From Pseudanabaena cinerea FACHB-1277 (lineage in GTDB: Bacteria; Cyanobacteriota; Cyanobacteriia; Pseudanabaenales; Pseudanabaenaceae), in contig NZ_JACJPY010000023.1 of the NCBI RefSeq assembly GCF_014696345.1, positions 1 to 54,108 on the forward strand: 54,108 bases of DNA, written 5' to 3'. Under the pieces are notes generated by a model. That model was not told the DNA's origin. It saw only the letters and a program-made list of their open reading frames with translations, and ran no database searches. A program made the position numbers and the translations under genes. Positions 1-8,462 of the stretch are shown here, in pieces. Positions within the stretch are counted from its first letter, which is position 1. Every line of letters begins with the position of its first letter.

Positions 1-57
1 ACTGCATTTTCTTGTTACTATTTTTATTCCTCTTTATTCTTCCTATTTCTTCCTTGC

Positions 58-300
58 TTGTACATAAGTATATTTACTTACCGCAAACTTGGGATGCTCC
101 CAGAACAGCAAGCCCTAGAGAAAGAATATCAAGATAGTCTAAATACCTTGTTGCCAATCAAGCAGCAACTAACGCGCTGTGATCAACTAATTGATGCGAT
201 CGTTTATCGACTCTATGGTTTGACTGAAGCAGAAATCGCGATCGTAGAAGGCAAAATTACGCCAAATATCCTCACCAATTGCTTTCCTTTTCAAAACTAA
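58..300 (+). pseudogene. C-terminal remnant of a class IIG restriction-modification / PglX-type methylase
   Basis: About 68 residues from the ATG at 94 read like the extreme C-terminus of Eco57I/PglX-type restriction-methylases: a helical stretch, then DAIVYRLYGLTEAEIAIVEG, the tail in which those proteins end (family knowledge). No methylase motifs are present. The frame stays open to base 1, but the translation before residue 12 is a low-complexity Phe/Ser/Tyr run, so the gene body is probably lost rather than just outside the window. The only start for the full frame is TTG at 58. Most likely a non-functional fragment; an intact gene further upstream cannot be excluded from this sequence. 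Confidence 0.5.
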
Positions 301-384
301 TACAAGAAGTATTGCTCCTGTCGCCAAAGTAAACTTTAATCCTGTGCGAAAAATTCTGGCATATAGTAGCGGGCAATATCATCT

Positions 385-521
385 TTAGTAAGCAATATGA
401 AAATGACGATGTTCGCCCAAATCTTCTAAAATATCTTCAAATTCTCGCCAGATAATTCTATCAAGGACAATGCATTGACCTGCTGCAATTGGATTTGGGC
501 GATCGCCACTTTTGCAGACAT
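385..521 (-). pseudogene. Uma2-like (DUF820) N-terminal fragment, frameshifted
   Basis: The minus strand encodes QCIVLDRIIWREFEDILEDL followed by GEHRHFHIAY and a TAA stop (385-387). This matches the start of Uma2-family PD-(D/E)XK proteins, which usually continue with a Gly-x-Leu-Glu-Ile-Met block; that block is missing. An ATG at 521 opens a different frame (MSAKVAIAQIQ...) that joins the Uma2-like frame only by a shift near 475. A truncated, frameshifted relic is the simplest reading. The rest of 301-616 holds no gene I can support. Confidence 0.4.
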
Positions 522-616
522 AAGGCTTCCTGCTGCTCATATGAATTGCTATGATTTGGTGGCAAAAAAAGTTAATATTAATTTAACATTGCCGATATCT
601 AAATATTTTCATTACC

Positions 617-1819
617 ATGGCTCGACAACTCAAAAATATTGCACCTCACGGTGGTCAACTGATTAACCGCCTCGCCTCTGCCGATCAAAAAGAAGTTTTC
701 TATAGCAAAGCTGACCACTTGCCGAGAGTGCAATTAACTGAGCGATCGCTATCGGATCTAGAACTAATTGCGATCGGCGGCTTTAGCCCCCTCACAGGAT
801 TTTTAGGACAGGCAGATTACACATCAGTGGTGATGAATATGCGCCTTGCCAATGGCTTGCCTTGGTCAATTCCGATCACCCTGCCTGTTTCTCAAGAAAT
901 CAGCGATCGCCTCACTATCGGCACCCTCGTCCGCCTTGATGACCCCAATGGCGTATTTATCGGTGTCCTAGAGCTTAGCGAAAAATACAGCTACGACAAA
1001 CTCAAAGAAGCGCTCCATGTCTATCGCACCAACGAAGATCGTCACCCTGGGGTCAAAGTCGTCTATGCCCAAGGTGAAATCTATCTGGCTGGTGATGTCT
1101 GGTTACTAGAGCGCCGCCCCCATCCTCTTTTCCCCACTTACCAAATCGATCCCGCCGAATCCCGTCAGCTATTTATCGAAAAGGGCTGGCGCACCATTGT
1201 CGGATTCCAAACCCGTAACCCCATTCACCGCGCCCATGAATATATCCAAAAATGCGCCCTCGAAATTGTTGACGGTCTATTTTTACATCCGCTAGTGGGT
1301 GCAACTAAGAGCGATGATGTGCCTGCCGATGTGCGGATGCGTTGCTACGAAATCATGCTGGAACATTATTTCCCCCTCGATCGCGTCACTTTGGCAATTA
1401 ACCCTGCGGCGATGCGCTATGCAGGCCCCCGTGAAGCCATTTTCCATGCCCTAATTCGCAAGAACTATGGCTGTACTCATTTTATTGTGGGGCGCGATCA
1501 TGCGGGAGTAGGTGACTATTACGGAACCTATGACGCGCAATATATTTTCGATGAATTTGAAGCGGGCGAACTAGGCATTATTCCCCTCATGTTTGAACAC
1601 GCTTTCTATTGCAAACTCACTAAGGGCATGGCAACCACCAAAACCAGCCCCAGTGCACCCGAAGATCGTGTGCATTTATCAGGAACCAAAGTGCGCGAAA
1701 TGTTGCGCCGTGGCGAATGCCCACCGCCTGAATTTTCACGCCCTGAGGTCGCGGCAGAGTTGGCAAAGATCATGCATAAAATGGCAGTGGAAGAGGCTTC
1801 CACTAGTTTTCAAATCTGA
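617..1819 (+). CDS. sat: Sulfate adenylyltransferase (ATP sulfurylase)
   Basis: Activates sulfate with ATP to adenosine 5'-phosphosulfate and PPi, the first step of assimilatory sulfate reduction in the cytosol. The 400-residue protein has the N-terminal PUA-like domain (about 1-165) and the catalytic domain with [11 protein letters not shown] at 198-208 (the HxxH nucleotide-binding motif), VGRDHAG at 291-297 and LSGTKVRE at 354-361. No APS-kinase domain is fused, and the length is normal for the single-domain bacterial form. ATG at 617 is chosen because the family N-terminus (Pro-His-Gly-Gly) follows directly. No clear Shine-Dalgarno precedes it. It appears monocistronic; the next gene starts 90 bases downstream. 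The inorganic pyrophosphatase at 53417 would remove its by-product. Confidence 0.95.
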   Translation: MARQLKNIAPHGGQLINRLASADQKEVFYSKADHLPRVQLTERSLSDLELIAIGGFSPLTGFLGQADYTSVVMNMRLANGLPWSIPITLPVSQEISDRLTIGTLVRLDDPNGVFIGVLELSEKYSYDKLKEALHVYRTNEDRHPGVKVVYAQGEIYLAGDVWLLERRPHPLFPTYQIDPAESRQLFIEKGWRTIVGFQTRNPIHRAHEYIQKCALEIVDGLFLHPLVGATKSDDVPADVRMRCYEIMLEHYFPLDRVTLAINPAAMRYAGPREAIFHALIRKNYGCTHFIVGRDHAGVGDYYGTYDAQYIFDEFEAGELGIIPLMFEHAFYCKLTKGMATTKTSPSAPEDRVHLSGTKVREMLRRGECPPPEFSRPEVAAELAKIMHKMAVEEASTSFQI

Positions 1820-1909
1820 GACAGTTTGCCCTCTAGTTTGCCCAATACCTGCTATCGAAAGATAGAATGACTGAAACTTCTATCTTTCAATATTATTTTG
1901 ATATTATTT

Positions 1910-2431
1910 ATGAATTCCCCCAATACTGAAAGTACGATTACACCGTCAAATCGATTACGGAATTTGATCGTGGCGATCGCAGCGATCATTTTGACGACAG
2001 CGCTATTTTTAGGGTTGCAGACCCAACGCAGTAGCACCTCATTGAATATGGTTGCTGCTGCCGCATTGCCCATAGATGTAGCTCTCAGTAATGATCGTCC
2101 CACCTTAATCGAATTTTATGCTGATTGGTGTAAAGTATGCCAAGGGATGGCGAAAGATACGATGTCATTGCAACAGGAATATAGCGATCGCCTCAATTTT
2201 GTGATGTTGAATGTTGACAATACAAAGTGGCTACCCGAACTAACTAAATATCGAGTTGATGGTATCCCTAGATTTATTTTTTTAGATCCGAATAACCAAG
2301 TGATTGGCGATGCAGTAGGAGAGATCCCACGCTCGATCATGGCTGCCAATCTTGAAGCGGCGATCGACCATCAAGCTCTTCCCTACAACAGCATTAATGG
2401 CGATCGCGCCTCATCAGTCAACTCACAATAA
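1910..2431 (+). CDS. txlA: TxlA/HCF164-type membrane-anchored thioredoxin-like protein
   Basis: Thiol-disulfide oxidoreductase anchored in the thylakoid or plasma membrane; the TxlA/HCF164 family passes reducing power to lumenal or periplasmic targets, including cytochrome b6f assembly. A single hydrophobic helix at residues 17-36 is followed by a thioredoxin fold with W73-CKVC at 74-77 in the setting FYADWCKVC, then the cis-Pro region (VDGIPRF). The 173-residue length fits. A TTG lies 12 bases upstream in frame, but the ATG at 1910 is preferred. The family is clear; the exact ortholog name is inferred. Confidence 0.82.
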   Translation: MNSPNTESTITPSNRLRNLIVAIAAIILTTALFLGLQTQRSSTSLNMVAAAALPIDVALSNDRPTLIEFYADWCKVCQGMAKDTMSLQQEYSDRLNFVMLNVDNTKWLPELTKYRVDGIPRFIFLDPNNQVIGDAVGEIPRSIMAANLEAAIDHQALPYNSINGDRASSVNSQ

Positions 2432-2435
2432 GGAA

Positions 2436-2480
2436 AATATTGAAAGCGTTGCAAAGCAACGCTTTCAATATTTTTCTTGG
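2436..2480 (+). terminator. Rho-independent terminator after txlA
   Basis: A perfect 17-bp stem (2436-2452 with 2456-2472), loop AAA, followed by a T-rich run. The dispersed AGCGCAAAGCGCTGTA repeat begins 19 bases further on. Confidence 0.85.
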
Positions 2481-2490
2481 TTTGGGTTTG

Positions 2491-2506
2491 AGCGCAAAGC
2501 GCTGTA
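2491..2506 (+). repeat. Dispersed intergenic hairpin repeat, copy 1
   Basis: Exact copy of the core AGCGCAAAGCGCTGTA, which folds as AGCGC-AAA-GCGCT. It lies between the txlA terminator and the chlI start, after a T-rich arm (TTTTTCTTGG...) shared with other copies. Other copies: 21700, 24883, 45536 (minus), 46207 and 47329. Confidence 0.75.
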
Positions 2507-2551
2507 TATTGGCTAAAGTGACATATTTATAGATACAAAACTTAAAAAGCC

Positions 2552-3622
2552 TTGATAGCCAATCCCGTTAAACCCAAAACCACAAGACGACCTGTATTTC
2601 CTTTCACCGCCGTGATCGGACAAGAAGAGATGAAGCTCGCCCTGTTGCTCAACGTCATCGATCCTAAAATCGGTGGCGTAATGGTCATGGGCGATCGCGG
2701 TACTGGCAAATCCACCACCGTTCGCGCCCTTGCCGACCTTCTCCCCGAAATTGAAGTTGTCGCTGACGATCCCTTTAGCAGCCACCCCACCGACGGCGAC
2801 CTCCAAAGCGAAGAAGTAAGACAGCGCCTCGCCAATGGCGAAACTTTACCCATTGCCACCAAGCAAGTGATCATGGTGGACTTGCCCCTTGGCGCAACCG
2901 AAGATCGGGTTTGCGGTACGATCGATATTGAAAAAGCATTGTCTGAAGGGGTTAAAGCCTTTGAACTGGGGCTGCTGGCTAAGGCAAATCGCGGCATCCT
3001 TTACATAGACGAAGTTAATCTACTTGACGATCACCTCGTGGATGTGTTGCTAGATTCCGCCGCTTCGGGATGGAATACCGTTGAGCGTGAAGGTATTTCC
3101 ATTCGCCACCCCGCCCGATTTGTCCTAGTTGGCTCTGGCAACCCCGAAGAAGGGGAATTGCGTCCGCAGTTGCTCGATCGCTTTGGGATGTATGCCGAGA
3201 TCAAAACCGCTAGAGATCCCGAACAGCGCTTACAAATCGTTGAAAACCGCACTACCTTTGACAACAATCCCCATGCTTTTCTTGCCGCAAAAGCGGAAGA
3301 ACAAGCAAAAAAGCAATCTCAAATTGTCAAAGCGCAACAAATCCTCAATGAGGTGAACATCGATCGCGATTTGCGTCTGAAAATCTCTACGGTTTGCGCC
3401 GATCTAAATATCGATGGCTTGCGGGGTGACATCGTAACGACCCGCGCTGCTAAAGCCTATGCCGCTTCAGATGGGCGTAAAGATGTGGAAGTTGACGACA
3501 TCAAGGCGGTGATTAGTCTCTGCATTCGTCACCGCCTCCGCAAAGATCCCCTCGAATCCATTGACTCTGGATTTAAGGTAATTAAAACCTTCAATCAAGT
3601 TTTTGGCATTGAAGAGGAATAA
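2552..3622 (+). CDS. chlI: Magnesium chelatase ATPase subunit ChlI
   Basis: AAA+ motor of Mg-chelatase, which with ChlD and ChlH inserts Mg2+ into protoporphyrin IX, the committed step of chlorophyll synthesis. Seen in the sequence: Walker A GDRGTGKST at 47-55, Walker B with ILYIDEVNLL at about 149-158, sensor I/arginine-finger region VGSGNPEEGELRPQLLDRFG ending near 212, and a C-terminal helical lid. At 356 residues it is the usual length. The conserved N-terminus (TTRRPVFPFTAVIGQ) forces a TTG start at 2552: an in-frame TAA lies at 2543 and the first ATG would delete the N-terminal strand. No Shine-Dalgarno is visible, so translation may be weak or the start unusual. Confidence 0.95.
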   Translation: MIANPVKPKTTRRPVFPFTAVIGQEEMKLALLLNVIDPKIGGVMVMGDRGTGKSTTVRALADLLPEIEVVADDPFSSHPTDGDLQSEEVRQRLANGETLPIATKQVIMVDLPLGATEDRVCGTIDIEKALSEGVKAFELGLLAKANRGILYIDEVNLLDDHLVDVLLDSAASGWNTVEREGISIRHPARFVLVGSGNPEEGELRPQLLDRFGMYAEIKTARDPEQRLQIVENRTTFDNNPHAFLAAKAEEQAKKQSQIVKAQQILNEVNIDRDLRLKISTVCADLNIDGLRGDIVTTRAAKAYAASDGRKDVEVDDIKAVISLCIRHRLRKDPLESIDSGFKVIKTFNQVFGIEEE

Positions 3623-3624
3623 GC

Positions 3625-3650
3625 AAAGCCGCGCTATGCGCGGCTTTTTT
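3625..3650 (+). terminator. Rho-independent terminator after chlI
   Basis: Stem AAGCCGCGC/GCGCGGCTT with loop TAT, followed by six T; it begins three bases after the chlI stop. The opposite-strand gene ends at 3652, so it may work both ways. Confidence 0.85.
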
Positions 3651-3651
3651 G

Positions 3652-4095
3652 CTAAATAATAAATCCCGAACTCTGCCCTTGAGATGCTTGCCAACTGCGG
3701 GCATCAAAATAGAGATCCTCTAGGCAAATGCTATATAGAGCATCCTTGAACTTGCGATCTAGCCTTTGCCAAAGCGCAAAAGTTACCCAATCAGAGGCGA
3801 GTTTTTCCTGTGGCTTGAGGCGCGGTAATGGATGAGTATCTTCGCCAACAGCCGCTAAAATTTCCCCTAGCGAGATATCCTTAGGCGATCGCTTTAATTG
3901 ATACCCTCCCTGCACTCCGCGCACCGATTCCACCAAATCCGCCTGCCGCAATCTAATTAACAATTTTTCTAAATAGGGCGCAGGAATTGACTGGCGATCG
4001 CTCATTTCGCGCACCGATACAGGTTTGCGCTTTGCCCAAATCACCAGATCGAGCATCGCTTTCACACTGTAATGACCCTTTCTGGTTAGTTTCAT
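3652..4095 (-). CDS. Rrf2-family transcriptional regulator
   Basis: Winged-helix DNA-binding protein of the Rrf2/IscR/NsrR family, 147 residues from the ATG at 4095, where the canonical N-terminus MKLTRKGHYSVKAMLDL begins. The helix-turn-helix covers about 25-55 (REMSDRQSIPAPYLEKLLIR) and the wing has the family VRGVQGGYQL. Iron-sulfur members carry three cysteines near residues 90-105; this one has a single Cys (in SICLEDL near the C-terminus), so it is unlikely to hold a cluster by the usual ligands. The target is not visible. It converges on chlI, and the small membrane protein gene lies upstream on the same strand. Confidence 0.85.
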   Translation of the reverse strand: MKLTRKGHYSVKAMLDLVIWAKRKPVSVREMSDRQSIPAPYLEKLLIRLRQADLVESVRGVQGGYQLKRSPKDISLGEILAAVGEDTHPLPRLKPQEKLASDWVTFALWQRLDRKFKDALYSICLEDLYFDARSWQASQGQSSGFII

Positions 4096-4160
4096 AAAAC
4101 CTAATTCAAGTAGATCAGCACAAAGCGCCAACCTACTTGAATCTTAGCAAAGCCTTGTCA

Positions 4161-4394
4161 TTAAAAAAGAAACGACAAATCAATCGGCGCTGGTAACATT
4201 TCACCGCCGCGCCAATCTAGCACCTGTACCAAGATCAAATAGCCCACGCCCAAAATTACGGCGATAACGCCTGTCAAAACTGATATCCATTGCGATCGCT
4301 GCATAATATTTCTAAATAAATAACCTAATAAGTAGTTAAGCATAAGTAAACTCAAAAGCCCAAATCCTTTGACTATCAGCAAAGTCAGCAACAA
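4161..4394 (-). CDS. Small membrane protein, unknown function
   Basis: A 77-residue, strongly hydrophobic protein with two predicted transmembrane helices (about 2-28 and 36-60) around a short basic loop (FRNIMQRSQW), then a soluble C-terminal tail. I recognise no family. The TTG at 4394 is preferred over the ATG at 4343 because the shorter form would cut the first helix. It sits 65 bases upstream of the Rrf2 gene on the same strand and could share its transcript. Confidence 0.5.
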   Translation of the reverse strand: MLLTLLIVKGFGLLSLLMLNYLLGYLFRNIMQRSQWISVLTGVIAVILGVGYLILVQVLDWRGGEMLPAPIDLSFLF

Positions 4395-4645
4395 AACGAC
4401 TTAGATAACAACTTGGGCCTGGGTTGTCACCACAATTTATCTGGGTTTATCTGGGTATTTTTTAGCCAAAAGCGCCAGACTAACTGCTATTATCCCTTTT
4501 GCAACATCTTTTTAGGTAGGAACAAACCTTTTCAACCATCGTCTTCAACTTGAGAACACCAAGAAATTTCTGAAATCATAATTTAGCCAAGATTTTCCAG
4601 AAACTTCCTAATTTACCTAAGTCGTCAAGTAGGAGCGATAAGTTG

Positions 4646-5305
4646 ATGAGTTATAGCCTATCTTGGTCAACCAACATCGGTGGGTATATGCCCTCCAACC
4701 CCGTGTCCGTTGATAAGCTTCCCATCGTTGAATTAGTCCAAATGTGCCAATCAGAAACGCAAAGCAGCAAGTCTGCCTTTGCCGAACTGATGCGGCGCAA
4801 TCAATCCTACGTTGACCAAATCCTGTATAAGCTTGCTCCCGACTGGCAAGATCGCGCTGATTTGGCTCAAGAGGTTTGGTTGCGCGTTTACCGCAATATC
4901 AAGCGCCTGCAAGAGCCAGAAAAGTTTCGTGGTTGGCTCAGCCGCATTGCCACAAATTTGTTCTATGACGAATTGCGTAAGCGTAAGCGTGTGGGCAACT
5001 CTGTGTCCCTTGATGCGCCATTTATGTCTGGGGATGGCGATGAAATGAGCTGGGATCTGCCCAGTGCTGCCCCTAGCCCCATCGACAATATGTCCACGCA
5101 GGAGTTTTATGAAGAACTGCGTAGGGCAATCCAAGATTTACCTGCTAGTTTTCGAGAAACCATAGTCCTTAGAGAAATTCAAGGCTTGTCTTACGAAGAA
5201 ATATCTGAGCTAACAGGGGTGTCTTTAGGTACAGTAAAGTCGCGTATAGCTAGAGCAAGATTAAAGCTGCAAGCGCAATTACAACCTTATTTGTCTAGTA
5301 TGTAA
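4646..5305 (+). CDS. sigG: ECF-family RNA polymerase sigma factor (SigG-like)
   Basis: Alternative group 4 sigma factor. Region 2 is visible as DLAQEVWLRVYRNI and FRGWLSRIATNLFYDELRK; region 4 as LPASFRETIVLREIQGLSYE followed by the helix-turn-helix GVSLGTVKSRIARARLKL. The 219-residue form starts at ATG 4646, ten bases after an AGGAG; a TTG directly precedes it. Its partner gene, 19 bases downstream, encodes a membrane-anchored anti-sigma factor, followed by an HtrA protease. Sigma/anti-sigma/HtrA order points to envelope-stress control. The SigG assignment comes from this arrangement and the sequence style, not from an alignment. Confidence 0.88.
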   Translation: MSYSLSWSTNIGGYMPSNPVSVDKLPIVELVQMCQSETQSSKSAFAELMRRNQSYVDQILYKLAPDWQDRADLAQEVWLRVYRNIKRLQEPEKFRGWLSRIATNLFYDELRKRKRVGNSVSLDAPFMSGDGDEMSWDLPSAAPSPIDNMSTQEFYEELRRAIQDLPASFRETIVLREIQGLSYEEISELTGVSLGTVKSRIARARLKLQAQLQPYLSSM

Positions 5306-5324
5306 TGAGGGGTGTATTTAAGTT

Positions 5325-5813
5325 ATGAGTGCTAACCAAATTTTTAATAAATCTATGATTATTCCCGATGAGCGCTTTCAATTGCTTAGTGCTTACATAG
5401 ATGGTGAAGTTAGTGAGGCTGAAGAGCAGCTAGTGGAAACATGGCTATCCGATGATCCTAATTTTCGCTTAATTTATCAACAACAACTCAAGCTAAGGCA
5501 GTTGCTTATTGATTTGCCTGCACCAATACCTGTCAACTCTTCAGCTAGAGTCGAAACCGATCGCATGGTCAATCGGGTGATGGCAGAAATTGAGCGGCGA
5601 TCGCAACGGCGCAAATGGAAATTAGCAGGGTTAGGCATATCCGTAGCAGCGATCGTGGGCGTATTTGGCTCCATGTTTACTTTTAACTCTAGTCCTCAGT
5701 TCAGCCCTGTCGCCAATAGCGTTAAACCCACAGTTATCATTAAGGAAGAGCCAATTTTAATTGCCATGGAAGAGCCGCTAGTCCCACTGCCAAAGTCTAT
5801 GCATAGTAAATAA
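5325..5813 (+). CDS. Membrane-anchored anti-sigma factor
   Basis: A 162-residue single-pass protein: N-terminal cytoplasmic anti-sigma domain (about 12-60, ERFQLLSAYIDGEVSEAEEQ), a basic stop-transfer segment (RRSQRRKWK at 91-99), a transmembrane helix at about 99-120 and a short Pro/Glu-rich outer tail. The opening DGEVSEAE helix is typical of ECF anti-sigma domains; the zinc-binding HxxxCxxC motif of ZAS proteins is absent. It lies 19 bases after the sigma gene, so the two are almost certainly co-transcribed. Expected to hold the sigma factor at the membrane until degraded. Confidence 0.8.
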   Translation: MSANQIFNKSMIIPDERFQLLSAYIDGEVSEAEEQLVETWLSDDPNFRLIYQQQLKLRQLLIDLPAPIPVNSSARVETDRMVNRVMAEIERRSQRRKWKLAGLGISVAAIVGVFGSMFTFNSSPQFSPVANSVKPTVIIKEEPILIAMEEPLVPLPKSMHSK

Positions 5814-5933
5814 ATCTGCTGATTTGCAACGGCTTAATTAGGTTCTACTAGCTGACGGTTTTCCGTCATTGGCGAGTTTTGAAGAATAGCAAATTTTTTT
5901 TGTAGAATTTAGATACTGATTGCGGAAATAGCT

Positions 5934-7166
5934 ATGAGAGACCCAAACAAAAAATCCCGTTACAAGCAGCCATTAATCTATGCCTCCATGCTGCTGCTGG
6001 GAGTGATTCTAGGCGCTTGGGCGGTTGTGTCTGGAGTGCGATCGCCAAGTATCACAGCAGTTACGCCCTTGCCACAAGTTGCCTCAGCGTCGACAGCGAT
6101 CGCCCAAAATATAGACCGTGAAAAAGCGATCGCCGCCCCCCGTAACTATGTGGTCGAAGCGGTTAATCGTACAGGTCCTGCGGTGGTTAGGATCAACGCC
6201 TCGCGCACCGTTGCCAGCAATCCTCAAATTCCTGAAGCTTTTTTAGAAGATCCTATGTTTCGCCAGTTCTTTGGCGATCAACTGCGGCGGATGCCTAGGG
6301 AAAGGGTAGAGCGTGGCACTGGCTCTGGCTTTATCATCAATAAAGATGGCGATATCATCACCAATGCCCATGTGGTTAGTGGTGCTGACAAGGTGACAGT
6401 AATCCTTAAAGATGGTCGCCAAATTGAAGGTAAGGTGCTAGGCAGTGACGAGATGACAGACATTGCGGTTATCCAAGCTAAAGCCGATAACTTGCCAACG
6501 GTGAGCTTGGGCAGTTCGCAAAACCTGCAACCAGGAGACTGGGCGATCGCGATCGGCAATCCTCTCGGTCTTGATAACACCGTCACTTCAGGGATCATCA
6601 GTGCGATCGGACGCAAGAGCGGACAAATTGGGGTAGACAAGCGCGTCAGCTTCATTCAAACCGATGCCGCGATTAACCCTGGTAACTCTGGCGGACCTTT
6701 GCTCAACCAAAATGGAGAGGTCATCGGTGTGAATACTGCCATTATCCAAGGCGCACAGGGATTAGGTTTTTCGATTCCCATTGAGACGGCTCAACGCATT
6801 GCCAAACAGATTATCGAAAATGGCAAGGTTAGCCGCGCCTACATCGGCATTCAGATGATCACGCTGGATGCCAGGGTCAAGAGTCAAGTTAATCAAGATC
6901 CTGATTTTGGCATTCAAGTTAGTGAAGATAAGGGTGTATTGGTGACAAGGGTTGTGGAAAATTCTCCTGCGGCTAAGGCTGGGGTGAAGCGTGGTGATGT
7001 AATTGCCAAATTTGCGGGGCAGGATATTTTGACTGCTGACCAAGTTACGCAACTGGTCGAAGATCGCACTGTTGGTGACAAGATCCGCATGGATGTCAAG
7101 CGCAACGGACAAACTCTGAATTTAGAAATTGAAACTGCTCAGTTCCCTCAGAAATTCCCTGAATAA
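5934..7166 (+). CDS. htrA: HtrA/Deg-family serine protease
   Basis: Trypsin-like periplasmic protease/chaperone (S1C) for damaged envelope and photosynthetic proteins. It has an N-terminal membrane anchor or signal (residues 14-33), the catalytic triad His146 (TNAHVV), Asp176 (TDIAVI) and Ser252 (GNSGGPL), and one C-terminal PDZ domain (about 300-400, GVLVTRVVENSPAAKAGVKR). At 410 residues with one PDZ it matches the cyanobacterial HtrA/HhoA/HhoB group; which of the three cannot be settled by eye. The ATG at 5934 lies 120 bases after the anti-sigma gene, enough for its own promoter, possibly read by the adjacent sigma factor (inference). Confidence 0.92.
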   Translation: MRDPNKKSRYKQPLIYASMLLLGVILGAWAVVSGVRSPSITAVTPLPQVASASTAIAQNIDREKAIAAPRNYVVEAVNRTGPAVVRINASRTVASNPQIPEAFLEDPMFRQFFGDQLRRMPRERVERGTGSGFIINKDGDIITNAHVVSGADKVTVILKDGRQIEGKVLGSDEMTDIAVIQAKADNLPTVSLGSSQNLQPGDWAIAIGNPLGLDNTVTSGIISAIGRKSGQIGVDKRVSFIQTDAAINPGNSGGPLLNQNGEVIGVNTAIIQGAQGLGFSIPIETAQRIAKQIIENGKVSRAYIGIQMITLDARVKSQVNQDPDFGIQVSEDKGVLVTRVVENSPAAKAGVKRGDVIAKFAGQDILTADQVTQLVEDRTVGDKIRMDVKRNGQTLNLEIETAQFPQKFPE

Positions 7167-7183
7167 CGCTAAAACCCATAGAA

Positions 7184-7220
7184 ACTATAGAAGGCGCAGC
7201 TTAGCTACGCCTTTTATAGT
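7184..7220 (+). terminator. Bidirectional terminator between htrA and arsS
   Basis: A near-perfect 17-bp inverted repeat (7184-7200 with 7204-7220) in the gap between the convergent genes. Confidence 0.7.
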
Positions 7221-7289
7221 CTCTATACCTGATTGACTATCAAAAGCGTTTGAAATCTTGATCAGACAAGATATCTGTTCTAATTTTGA

Positions 7290-8462
7290 TTAATCGGCGA
7301 TCGCACCACTGCAAGAGCTACCGCGCCCTGCGGTACAGCCAAAACAATGGCGACCTGTAATGATTTGGCGATCGGCAATTAATTGAGGTTTAAAATCGCG
7401 AATATGCAGATGGTTTTCTGCGTTAGCGGTGCTCTTATCAGCACTATTGTCGCCGATCGCTAAATCTAGCATTTGATTAAAATCACAATCAAATAATCTG
7501 CCATCCCATGACACCGATAGCGTATGGCGACACATCAAGCCGCCGATGGTGTCAGGGTTAAAGGAATTAACCAATAACTCCATATAAGCCTGAAGATTGC
7601 CCGACTGCTCTAGCCATTCCAAATGGCGCGAAATCGGCATATTGTTAATCGCTATCAAGCGATCAAAGGTAATACCATGATTTTCCCTTAGCCCCTCTTT
7701 CCACATCTGCTCCAATATTGCCGCCTGATTGCAGGAAAGGGTGGCTTCCACAGGATTGCTGACAAGGGTCAGCTTGAGTTTCGGATTGCCCATGCCATAG
7801 CCCACGGCATTCAAACGATGCAAAGCGGCGATCGATTGCTCAAAAGTGCCATCGCCCCGTTGTTTATCGGTATTGGGCTGACGAAAATGCGGTAACGAAC
7901 AGACGATTTCTACGCCATGTTCGGCTAACCATTCGGGTAAATCATGCATCGTGGGCAGCATTAATACTGTTAAATTACAGCGATCGATTACGTGCTTACC
8001 ACGCACTACACATTGCTCAACCAAATAGCGAAAGTGTGGGTTTAGTTCAGGAGCGCCGCCCGTAATATCAACCGTGTGCGCTTCGGTAAGATCTAACGCT
8101 TGCAAACAAGCATCGATGGTTTGCCGATCCATATTTTCGCGGCGATCAGGGCCTGCATCCACGTGGCAATGGCGACAGGTCATATTGCAGAGCTTACCAA
8201 CATTAATTTGGAAAATCTCCAATTTTGCAGGCGTAAATTCTTGCCAACCACTATCCCTTAGATGTTGAGCAAAGCTTCCCTCTGCTGGTAAACGCTCAAG
8301 ATCAACCGATGCTAATAGTTCCAATTGCTTTTGAGGAATAGATAGGGCTGATTGGCGATTTAATAGGGAAGTGGTGGCGGTGGGACTAGGCATAATGGTT
8401 TGGTTAAAATTAAATAAAATCTTTTTGGCAGTAATGGTGGCGTTTTGCAGTGCTTTACTCAT
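7290..8462 (-). CDS. arsS: ArsS-type radical SAM protein (arsenosugar biosynthesis family)
   Basis: Radical SAM enzyme with the cluster motif CNMTCRHC (Cys92, 96, 99) and the DITGGAPELNP segment that binds SAM. The C-terminal DUF3641-type domain ends in a Cys-rich tail (HCFGCTAGRGSSC; Cys373, 376, 384), probably ligating an extra cluster. The ArsS family is linked to making 5-deoxyribosyl dimethylarsenic species from methylated arsenic supplied by ArsM; no arsM is present here. The ATG at 8462 overlaps the upstream TVP38 gene by eight bases, suggesting coupling; an internal ATG (residue 24) is an alternative start. All tail positions expected to be Cys are Cys, with no in-frame UGA. Confidence 0.85.
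   Translation of the reverse strand: MSKALQNATITAKKILFNFNQTIMPSPTATTSLLNRQSALSIPQKQLELLASVDLERLPAEGSFAQHLRDSGWQEFTPAKLEIFQINVGKLCNMTCRHCHVDAGPDRRENMDRQTIDACLQALDLTEAHTVDITGGAPELNPHFRYLVEQCVVRGKHVIDRCNLTVLMLPTMHDLPEWLAEHGVEIVCSLPHFRQPNTDKQRGDGTFEQSIAALHRLNAVGYGMGNPKLKLTLVSNPVEATLSCNQAAILEQMWKEGLRENHGITFDRLIAINNMPISRHLEWLEQSGNLQAYMELLVNSFNPDTIGGLMCRHTLSVSWDGRLFDCDFNQMLDLAIGDNSADKSTANAENHLHIRDFKPQLIADRQIITGRHCFGCTAGRGSSCSGAIAD

Noticed and set aside
7290-8462. Selenoprotein version of the ArsS family
   Set aside because: No in-frame UGA; all expected positions in the tail are Cys codons.
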